From: Luteimonas sp. ANT-B3E
GTDB lineage: Bacteria; Pseudomonadota; Gammaproteobacteria; Xanthomonadales; Xanthomonadaceae
Reading direction: 5' to 3'
DNA: 64,000 nt
Assembly (NCBI GenBank): GCA_001683895.1
Contig: LXQJ01000012.1
Location: forward strand, 40,297-104,296
Both the position numbers and the translations under genes were made by a program. Under the pieces are notes generated by a model. The model saw only the letters and a program-made list of their open reading frames with translations. It was not told the origin of the DNA and ran no database searches. Numbering within the stretch: the stretch's first letter is position 1; each line of letters starts with the position of its first letter. Of the stretch, positions 30,187 to 40,191 are shown piece after piece.

Positions 30187-30294
30187 GACGCATCGGCGCT
30201 GGACCTCGGCCTGCGCGCGATGCTGCAAGGGGCGCTGGGCTACCTGCACGGCGGAGCCGTGCCTGCCGCGGCGTCTGCGACCGCCGCGCGCTGA
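30187..30294 (+). pseudogene. C-terminal remnant of an M20 amidohydrolase
   Basis: [25 protein letters not shown]...* resembles the C-terminus of the intact gene at 26619-28019 (DEGALDVGLRALLQATLDFLGSPP). Confidence 0.55.
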
Positions 30295-30316
30295 CGCGCC
30301 GCGCCATAATGCCGGC

Positions 30317-31141
30317 ATGCCTGTCGACACCATTCCGCTGGGGCGCGAGGTCGCGTATCCGGAGCGCTACGATCCCGGTCTGCTGTTCCCGATCGCGCGA
30401 GCGGCCGGCCGCGACGCGCTCGGTATCGCCCGCGCCGCCGCGCCGTTTATCGGCCACGACCGCTGGCATGCCTATGAGCTGTCGTGGCTCGACCCGCGCG
30501 GCAAACCGGTGGTGGCCACCGCGACGCTGACAGTGCCCGCCGACACCCCGCACCTGGTCGAATCGAAGTCGCTGAAGCTCTATCTCAATTCGCTCAACAG
30601 CTCGCGGTTCGACGCGCCCGAGGCGGCGCGTGCGCGGATCGCGGACGACCTGTCGTTCGCCGCGGGCGGCGCGGTCGCGGTCGCGTTCGGGCTGCCGCCG
30701 ATGGCGGACGTCGAGGCGGCCGACGACGATGCAGTCGACGTCGACACGCAGGACATCGTGATTGACGCCCACGATGGCCCGTGCCCGGCGCTGCTGGCGT
30801 CGGACCCCGCGCAACCCGCGGCCGAGACCCTGGTCTCGGCGCTGCTGAAGTCCAACTGCCCGGTGACCGGGCAGCCGGACTGGGCCAGCGTGCGGATCGC
30901 CTACGCGGGGCCGCGGATCGACCGCGCCGGCCTGCTGCGCTACCTGGTGTCGTACCGCGACCACGCCGGCTTCCACGAGCAATGCGTGGAGCGGATCTTC
31001 GGCGATGTGCTGGCGCGCTGCGCGCCGACGCGGCTGTCGGTGGAGGCGCGCTACACCCGCCGCGGCGGGCTGGACATCAACCCTTGGCGCGCGACCCCGG
31101 GGACACCGGCGCCGGTTGCGCGACGCGACCTGCGGCAGTAA
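30317..31141 (+). CDS. queF: NADPH-dependent 7-cyano-7-deazaguanine reductase QueF (long form)
   Basis: [62 protein letters not shown]. Confidence 0.95.
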   Translation: MPVDTIPLGREVAYPERYDPGLLFPIARAAGRDALGIARAAAPFIGHDRWHAYELSWLDPRGKPVVATATLTVPADTPHLVESKSLKLYLNSLNSSRFDAPEAARARIADDLSFAAGGAVAVAFGLPPMADVEAADDDAVDVDTQDIVIDAHDGPCPALLASDPAQPAAETLVSALLKSNCPVTGQPDWASVRIAYAGPRIDRAGLLRYLVSYRDHAGFHEQCVERIFGDVLARCAPTRLSVEARYTRRGGLDINPWRATPGTPAPVARRDLRQ

Positions 31142-31310
31142 CCACGGCGTGGGAGCATCGCATGCGCCATGGACACGATGCGGCGTTGACGCTGGCGATG
31201 TGAGCCTCGTCTGCACTGTGCGCCTGCCGGGCGCAGGTGCCGCCCGCCGCCGCTAACCACAACACCGGGCCATCTTGGCCCCCGCCACCTTCCCCCCGAC
31301 AGGACACGCC

Positions 31311-31811
31311 ATGCATCGCACGCCGCCCGTACCCGCCCTGACCGCCGTCCTGCTGGCCAGCCTGGCCGTGGCCGGTTGCAACCGCGGCGCCCCGGCGCCG
31401 GCCCCGCAGACCGGCGCACCGGTCGCGGCTCCCGCAGCGGCTCCCCCGCCAGCACCGACGCCGCCCCCCGCTGTCACCGTGACCGGCATCGATCTCGGCA
31501 ACGCGGTCGACGACGACGACCGCGTGGCGACGCCGCTGGTCGCCTTCACTCGCACCGACACGCTGCACGCGTCGGTCGCGACCACCGCTCCGGATGGCGC
31601 GACGGCGATCCCCGGCAAGCTGACCGCGCGCTGGACCTACCAGGATGGCCAGCTGGTCGACGAGCTGAGCCAGGACTACACCTTCAGCGGCAGCACCCAC
31701 CACGCTTTCCAGGTCAGCCACCCGGAAGGCTGGCCGGCGGGGCGTTACAAGCTGGAAATCCTGCTCGACGACGCGCTGGTACAGACCCGCGAGTTCACCG
31801 TCGACGAGTAG
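31311..31811 (+). CDS. Hypothetical lipoprotein
   Basis: MHRTPPVPALTAVLLASLAVAGC lipobox followed by Pro/Ala linker and beta-rich domain. Confidence 0.65.
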   Translation: MHRTPPVPALTAVLLASLAVAGCNRGAPAPAPQTGAPVAAPAAAPPPAPTPPPAVTVTGIDLGNAVDDDDRVATPLVAFTRTDTLHASVATTAPDGATAIPGKLTARWTYQDGQLVDELSQDYTFSGSTHHAFQVSHPEGWPAGRYKLEILLDDALVQTREFTVDE

Positions 31812-31866
31812 CGCCGCGTGCCCGGCTTTGCCCCATTTGCGCCCAGCCGCGACAATGGCGCGTTGA

Positions 31867-34212
<2,346 letters not shown>

Positions 34213-34383
34213 CGGAGCTTCCTTCGTGGACGGACCTTGTGGCACGCGGTGGCAGCGCGGGCTCAGTCGGCAACGCAAGGCGCCCGGAGGCCATGCACGG
34301 TGCATTCGGAGCTGGCACGGCGCGAGAAAGCCCGCGTCGGGTCACTGTTGTCATCTACCATCCGCGCTAGCTTCAGAGGCCTG

Positions 34384-34410
34384 CAGTGCCGGACCGACCG
34401 TCCGGCACTG
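34384..34410 (+). other. Perfect 11-bp inverted repeat in 5' region of the next gene
   Basis: CAGTGCCGGAC-cgacc-GTCCGGCACTG. Confidence 0.75.
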
Positions 34411-34459
34411 GCGCGGTGCCATTCCCGTTCTTCCGCCAACCGACACAAGGATCGCTGCA

Positions 34460-36532
34460 ATGACGACACCCGCTGTTCTCGCAAGCGCCGCGGCAGCCCG
34501 ATTCGCGATCGTCGTGCTGTCGGTGTCGGCATGCCTGCCTCTGTCCGCCAATCCTGGCACTGGCGACGAGACACCAGGCGCCACCCCGATCATCGATGCG
34601 TCGGCCATTCGTCGCAGGCCATCCAACCCAACTGCGCCCCCGAGGACAGGGAACCCGAACGATCGCGTGGCGCGCATCTCCGATGGGCGCGTGTTCTATC
34701 TCGACGCAGCGGGGGACACGCGGTTCCACGATGCGCACGCGCTGTCCGACGGCACCTGGCTGCTGGCGGGCGAGGCGGCCGATCTCGCCTGGCTGCCGGC
34801 GGGTACGCCACGGGTGGCGCTTGGCCTCGGAGGCATTGCCTCGAACGCCCCGGGCCGGATCGGATTCCTCATGCAGGTCTCCGCCGACCTGTCGCAGGTT
34901 CGCGCCGTCGCGCACTTCCCTGCCGGGAGCGTGCGCAGCGTCGCGCGCATCCGGACGACCAGCCTGCCGGGAGCCGCGACCGGTGCGGTGTTCGTGTCGG
35001 GCCATCGTGACGGCGTTGCGGGCGACGGTTACTACCTTGCACGACTCGACGGGAACTTCGTGCAACGTCTGCCTACCAGCCTGGTCTGGGCGCGCAATGT
35101 CGACACCCGCAGCAGCGGCAGCGGAAGCAATTCACACAAGGACCTGCAGCCCTGGGACGTGGGCAGCGACGGCAAGGTGGTGTACACCGAAGGCGCCGCC
35201 TTCGCGACCAGCTGGGCGGCCATCCACCGCCTCGACGAAACCGGGGAGCGGGAAGTCGTCGAGCACTGGCGCGCCCACTGGACGCTGCAGGGTGCGGAGT
35301 GGCGCGGCACGCCCGCATCAAGCGCACCCGGCGCACTCGGTTACAGCGGGATCGTCATGAAGAACCGGCGTGTGGGGCAGTTGCGCTCTGCCGATGCGTT
35401 CGACCAGGCGTGGACGACCGTCGATGAAAACGGCAACCCCGGACGCCGCGGTCGCTGGCCCGACGACTACTACTTCCAGCAGCACTGCGCGTATGAGGCC
35501 TGCAGCATCGTGCAGCCTGGATACACCGGCTACCGCGTCGGTGCGAACGACACCCAGCGGGTCGGCGCGATTGCGATCGATCGCCGCGACAACAGCCTGT
35601 ACTTCGGCTACAGCACCCAGAGTAAGCTGCCCGGTGGCAACCCGGACTTCGAGCCTGCGGTCGTCGCGATGGACGCCGATGGCAGGCAGCGCTGGTGGGC
35701 GCGGCTGTATCGCGAAACGACCGCGAACAGCTCCCCTGACCAGTACGTCGATGGACTGGCGATCGACTACTCCAGCGGGGCGCTGGTGGTGCTCGCACGC
35801 TCGCATGGAAACAACACGGTCAATTTCTGGAGCGGCAACGCCATCGCCGCCAATCCGGCAGGGAGCGGATACCAGAACCGGTTTACAGGCACGAACGGCA
35901 ACATCCACCTGTCGTGGCTCGGCAAGTACGCGCTGGGCGACGGACGACTGCAGCACGCGACCTGGATCGGCGAGTTCAACGAGGGCGTCATAGGCGGCGC
36001 GCCGCATCCGGACCCGCTGATGGGTGGTTGGCCAAACCCGAACGCCGGCTGGCCCAACCTCAACACCACCCGCTGCCGCAACGCGGTCTCGGTGTATGCA
36101 GACGGTTCGGTGCTGGTGAGCTGCACCGGCCGGCGCACCGCCACCACCGTCAACGCCTTCCAGCGGATGCCGCTGCCCGGGCAGCAGGTCGGCACCTGGA
36201 ACGACTTCGTGCGCGTGTACCTGCCCGATCTTTCCGGGCTGCGCTACAGTTCCCTGATCACCGGCGACTGGAACCGCAGCGATGGCAGCGGTGGCGCCAA
36301 TACGACCATCGCGGCAGCCGTGCCCGCACGCGGCGGCGTTCTGGCGCTCGGTCACCATCACAAGGACGCGGCAACCGGCCAGCCGCGAGGCGTGCCGATG
36401 CCAACACGCAACGTTCCGGCGTGGGGACGGGCGACACCGGCAGGCGAAACGGGGCTGGTGGCGCTGCTGCGCATCTCGCGCCCCGCGAGTGCGCCGGGCC
36501 CCTGCAGGATGAAGCGCTGCACCTTGCCCTGA
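34460..36532 (+). CDS. Large exported protein of unknown function
   Basis: 690-codon ORF with signal-like N-terminus MTTPAVLASAAAARFAIVVLSVSACLPLSA; repeated ISDGRVFYLDAAGDTRFHD / VGSDGKVVYTEGAAF / AIDRRDNSLYFGY segments suggest a beta-propeller. Confidence 0.65.
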   Translation: MTTPAVLASAAAARFAIVVLSVSACLPLSANPGTGDETPGATPIIDASAIRRRPSNPTAPPRTGNPNDRVARISDGRVFYLDAAGDTRFHDAHALSDGTWLLAGEAADLAWLPAGTPRVALGLGGIASNAPGRIGFLMQVSADLSQVRAVAHFPAGSVRSVARIRTTSLPGAATGAVFVSGHRDGVAGDGYYLARLDGNFVQRLPTSLVWARNVDTRSSGSGSNSHKDLQPWDVGSDGKVVYTEGAAFATSWAAIHRLDETGEREVVEHWRAHWTLQGAEWRGTPASSAPGALGYSGIVMKNRRVGQLRSADAFDQAWTTVDENGNPGRRGRWPDDYYFQQHCAYEACSIVQPGYTGYRVGANDTQRVGAIAIDRRDNSLYFGYSTQSKLPGGNPDFEPAVVAMDADGRQRWWARLYRETTANSSPDQYVDGLAIDYSSGALVVLARSHGNNTVNFWSGNAIAANPAGSGYQNRFTGTNGNIHLSWLGKYALGDGRLQHATWIGEFNEGVIGGAPHPDPLMGGWPNPNAGWPNLNTTRCRNAVSVYADGSVLVSCTGRRTATTVNAFQRMPLPGQQVGTWNDFVRVYLPDLSGLRYSSLITGDWNRSDGSGGANTTIAAAVPARGGVLALGHHHKDAATGQPRGVPMPTRNVPAWGRATPAGETGLVALLRISRPASAPGPCRMKRCTLP

Positions 36533-36633
36533 CGCCGCCCGCGCGCCGGGCAGCAGCCGGGGAGGCCACGGTCCGGGCTCGCCCGGGGAGCCGCCGCTGA
36601 CGGGTGCAGGCCGGCGGCAGCGCACGCGCCGCA

Positions 36634-36657
36634 TGCATGCAACGCGGCTTGCATGCA
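36634..36657. repeat. Perfect 9-bp inverted repeat upstream of methyltransferase gene
   Basis: TGCATGCAA-cgcggc-TTGCATGCA. Confidence 0.75.
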
Positions 36658-36763
36658 ATGCGAAGTTGCCACCGCCACGGCCCGCCATGCGGCAGCGAGA
36701 GCGCCCTGTGCGCGGCGGCTGTGGCACCCTGCGCTCCCGATTCGCCATATCTCCGGAGTTGCC

Positions 36764-37663
36764 ATGCGCCGTTCGACGCCCTCCCTGTTGACCTCTGCCG
36801 TGCTCGCCACGCTGCTCCCGCTGACGCTCTCGGCCTGCGCCTCATCTTCGCCGGCCATGACTGCCGACGCGGCCGCACAGGCCGCGGGACCTGGCATGGG
36901 CGTCTCGGCGCGCGCGCCCGACCCGCTGCTCGACACCGTCCTCGCCGGCAGCTGGCGCTCACGCGACAACGTCGCGCGCGACCAGTACCGCCACCCGCGC
37001 GAAACGCTGTCGTTCTTCGGCATCGCCGCCGATCAGGCCATCGTCGAGATCAGCCCCGGCGGCGGCTGGTACACCGAAATCCTGGCGCCCTACGTGCGCG
37101 ACGCCGGCCAGTACGTCGGCGCGGTGGTCGATCCGGCGGCGCTGCCCGCGGGACGTGCGCGCGAGAACGCCGAGAAGGGCCGCGCGGCGACCCAGGCGCG
37201 CTTCGCCGGCGCGCCCGCGCAGTATCGCGGCGCGACGCTGGTGTCGTACGACCCGGGCGCGCCGCGCTTCGGCGCGCCGGCGTCGGCCGACGCGGTGCTC
37301 ACCTTCCGCAACGTCCACAACTGGCGCATGTCGGGCCAGGCCGAGGGCATGTTCAATGGGTTCTTCGAGGTGCTGAAGCCGGGCGGCGTGCTTGGCGTGG
37401 TCGAGCACCGCGCCGACGCCGACGTGCCGTCCGACGACAGCACCGGCTACGTCAGCGAGGCGCAGGTGATCGCGCTGGCGCAGGCGGCCGGCTTCCGACT
37501 GGATGCGCGCAGCGAAGCCAACGCCAACCCGCGCGACACCAAGGACCATCCCAACGGCGTGTGGACGCTGCCGCCAGCCAAGCGCCATGACGCCGAGGAC
37601 GCGCAGAAGTACCTGGCGATCGGCGAGAGCGACCGCATGACCCTGCGCTTCGTCAAGCCGTAA
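36764..37663 (+). CDS. Predicted exported/lipoprotein SAM methyltransferase-like protein (COG4798 type)
   Basis: Lipobox LTLSAC; NVARDQYRHPRETLSFFGIAADQAIVEISPGGGWYTEILAPYV; FRNVHNW; VVEHRAD. Confidence 0.8.
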   Translation: MRRSTPSLLTSAVLATLLPLTLSACASSSPAMTADAAAQAAGPGMGVSARAPDPLLDTVLAGSWRSRDNVARDQYRHPRETLSFFGIAADQAIVEISPGGGWYTEILAPYVRDAGQYVGAVVDPAALPAGRARENAEKGRAATQARFAGAPAQYRGATLVSYDPGAPRFGAPASADAVLTFRNVHNWRMSGQAEGMFNGFFEVLKPGGVLGVVEHRADADVPSDDSTGYVSEAQVIALAQAAGFRLDARSEANANPRDTKDHPNGVWTLPPAKRHDAEDAQKYLAIGESDRMTLRFVKP

Positions 37664-37733
37664 CCGGCGCCCGCCGTCGCGCCGCCCCGGTGGCGCGCGC
37701 GCGGGCCATGGCACCACCGCCCGGACCCGCTAC

Positions 37734-38279
37734 ATGCTGATCGCGTGCAACAAGCCGTTCGGCATGCTCTGCCAGTTCACCGACCGCACCCTACCTGCAC
37801 GGCCCACGCTGGCCGCACTCGGCCTGCCCGCGGCCGTCTACCCGGCAGGCCGGCTGGACCACGACAGCGAAGGGCTGTTGCTGCTCACCGACGACGGTGC
37901 GCTGGCGCATCGGCTGACCGATCCCCGCCACAAGCAGCCCAAGACCTACGTGGTGCAGGTGGAAGGCGCGCCGACCGCAGCGCAGGTCGACGCATTAAGC
38001 GCGGGCGTCGTGCTGCGCGACGGCCCGACACGTCCGGCCGGGGTACGGCTGCTGTCAGCACCTCCGGCACTGTGGCCACGCGATCCGCCGGTGCGCGTGC
38101 GGCTGACGATTCCCGACGCCTGGCTTGAGCTCACGATTTGCGAGGGCCGCAACCGGCAGGTACGGCGCATGACCGCAGCCGTCGGGCTGCCGACGCTTCG
38201 TCTCGTGCGGGTTGCGATCGCCGGCCATCGGCTCGACGCGCTGGCATCTGGCGCCTGGCGACAGATCGTCAAGGACTGA
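37734..38279 (+). CDS. rluE: 23S rRNA pseudouridine synthase, RluE-like
   Basis: ACNKPFGMLCQFTD; YPAGRLDHDSEGLLLLTDDG; EGRNRQVRRMTAAVGLPTLRLVR. Confidence 0.88.
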   Translation: MLIACNKPFGMLCQFTDRTLPARPTLAALGLPAAVYPAGRLDHDSEGLLLLTDDGALAHRLTDPRHKQPKTYVVQVEGAPTAAQVDALSAGVVLRDGPTRPAGVRLLSAPPALWPRDPPVRVRLTIPDAWLELTICEGRNRQVRRMTAAVGLPTLRLVRVAIAGHRLDALASGAWRQIVKD

Positions 38280-38427
38280 ACCATTCATCGAAGATGTGGC
38301 GATAGGTCCTCCGTCGCGTTTTGCGGCAGCGGCGCAATGGGTCTTTCTGCTAACGTGCGACGGCGCAGGGATACCGTATTCAGTTTGGTGTCGCCCGCGT
38401 CACAAGTCCAAGGATCCCCCTCAGTCC

Positions 38428-39534
38428 ATGACCGCAGCCACACCGGCCTCGGGCCGCATCCTGGTCGTCGACGACCAGCTGGCCAACCTCCGCGTTGTCA
38501 GCGCGCTGCTGGCGCGCCACGGCTATGCCGTGGTCACCGCCAAGGACGGCGAGGAAGCGCTGCAGATGGCGTTGGCGCAGGTGCCCGACCTGATGCTGCT
38601 GGACATGATGATGCCGGGCATGGACGGCTTCGGCCTGCTGGCCGAGGTCAAGCAGCGACCGGAGCTGCTGCGCCTGCCGGTGGTGTTCCTGACCGCCGCG
38701 CACGACCGCGAGCTGCTGCTGCGCGCGTTCGACGCCGGCGCCGTGGACTACGTCACCAAGCCGTTCATGCCGGAGGAGCTGCTGGCGCGCGTCAACGCCC
38801 ACGTCGGCCTGAAGCTGGCGCGCGACCGGCTGGAGCGCGTGGCCCGCGAGCGCCAGGAGCTCGTCAACCTGGTGGCGCACGACCTCAAGAACCCGCTGAC
38901 CAGCGTGCTCTTCGCCAGCGACATCCTGCTCAGTGGCGGCGTGCGCAGCGAGCGCGTGCCGCGCTACATGCAGATGATCCAGGACAGCGCGCAGGACGCG
39001 CTGGGCTACATCAAGTGCTACCTCGAGACCCAGGCCGACACCGCTGCGCACGGCCGCGCCAACCGCGCAGCGTCGGTCGCGCTGCGCGAGGTGGTGGACT
39101 GGATCACCGGGCGCTATGCGCTGCAGCTGGAGGGCCGCGGCTGCCAGCTGCTGCTGGCGGGCAACGCCGAAGGCGTGGTGGCGATGGATGGCCTGGTGCT
39201 GCGCCAGGTGGCCGAGAACCTCATCAGCAACGCGATGAAGTACGCGCCCGGCAGCGACGTCGAACTCGCCACCTGCGGCAGCGCGCCGGGGTTCTGGCAG
39301 CTGCTGGTCGAAGACCGCGGGCCGGGCATCCCGAAGGCGAAGCAGCGCGAACTGTTCAAGCCGTTCGTGCGCTTGACCGATGTCGATCCCACCGCCGGCG
39401 GTACGTCGTCGGGACTGGGCCTGTCGCTGGCCAAGCAGATCGTCGCGCAGGCCGGCGGCCAGCTCTGGTACGAGGACCGCGAAGGCGGCGGCGCGCGCTT
39501 CATCATCGAACTGCCGGAGACCGCCAGCGCCTGA
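38428..39534 (+). CDS. Hybrid response regulator/histidine kinase (REC-HisKA-HATPase)
   Basis: RILVVDDQLANLRVV...LMLLDMMMPGMDGFGLL...VTKPF; VAHDLKNPLTSVL; SGLGLSLAKQIV; no TM or PAS segment evident. Confidence 0.88.
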   Translation: MTAATPASGRILVVDDQLANLRVVSALLARHGYAVVTAKDGEEALQMALAQVPDLMLLDMMMPGMDGFGLLAEVKQRPELLRLPVVFLTAAHDRELLLRAFDAGAVDYVTKPFMPEELLARVNAHVGLKLARDRLERVARERQELVNLVAHDLKNPLTSVLFASDILLSGGVRSERVPRYMQMIQDSAQDALGYIKCYLETQADTAAHGRANRAASVALREVVDWITGRYALQLEGRGCQLLLAGNAEGVVAMDGLVLRQVAENLISNAMKYAPGSDVELATCGSAPGFWQLLVEDRGPGIPKAKQRELFKPFVRLTDVDPTAGGTSSGLGLSLAKQIVAQAGGQLWYEDREGGGARFIIELPETASA

Positions 39535-39560
39535 GCGCATTGGCGGGTCATGGCGACGCC

Positions 39561-39594
39561 GGGTGGGCGCACGCTTCGGGTGGGCGCACGCTTG
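39561..39594 (+). repeat. 17-bp tandem duplication GGGTGGGCGCACGCTT(C/G)
   Basis: Two adjacent copies differing only at the last base. Confidence 0.85.
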
Positions 39595-39636
39595 GGGAAT
39601 TCGCGCGAGGGGAATACACGCGGGGCCCTGACACGA

Positions 39637-39661
39637 TGACGCCGGCACGGGGCCGGCGTCA
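39637..39661. terminator. Hairpin between convergent genes
   Basis: TGACGCCGGC-acggg-GCCGGCGTCA; no U-tract. Confidence 0.45.
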
Positions 39662-39707
39662 CCGATGGGCGCTCAACGGGGTCCGTCGCGCTGGCGCAGG
39701 CGGGGCC

Positions 39708-40064
39708 TTAGTCGGCGCTGCGGCTTGTCGCAGTCTTCTTCGCGGCACGCTTGCGCGGCGCCGCGCGCTTTGCCTCGATCCGCGTCGCGCGGCCGTCGAT
39801 GACGCCCTGCTCGGATTTTTTCTGCTGCCGCCGTGCGGCGAACCACAGCAGGCCAGCGCCCGCGGCGGCGGCCAGCGCCATCGCCGGGTTACGGCGGATC
39901 AGCGCGCCCGCGACGCGCGTGCCGGTACGGGCCATGCCCAAGGCAGCCCCGGTCTGCAGCAGCTTGCCGGCGCTGTCGGGCAGCGAATGCCGGAGGCTGC
40001 CGCCAACCTGCGAGGCCAGCGCGATCGCCTTGTCGGTCAGGGAGTCGGACTTGAAGATGGACAT
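39708..40064 (-). CDS. Hypothetical protein with hydrophobic segment and Lys/Arg-rich tail
   Basis: MSIFKSDSLTDKAIALASQVGGSLRHSLPDSAGKLLQTG...RKRAAKKTATSRSAD. Confidence 0.6.
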   Translation of the reverse strand: MSIFKSDSLTDKAIALASQVGGSLRHSLPDSAGKLLQTGAALGMARTGTRVAGALIRRNPAMALAAAAGAGLLWFAARRQQKKSEQGVIDGRATRIEAKRAAPRKRAAKKTATSRSAD

Positions 40065-40191
40065 GGGGTTTCCTCGTCGAAGTGATGGCGGCCACATGGC
40101 CGGCCGGGCAGGGAGCCGGCGTACGGGGGCGGAGTCTCCCGCCACCGACGTCAGTCCAGCGTGAGCGGCGTCGGCAGGCTGAACGTTCCGC

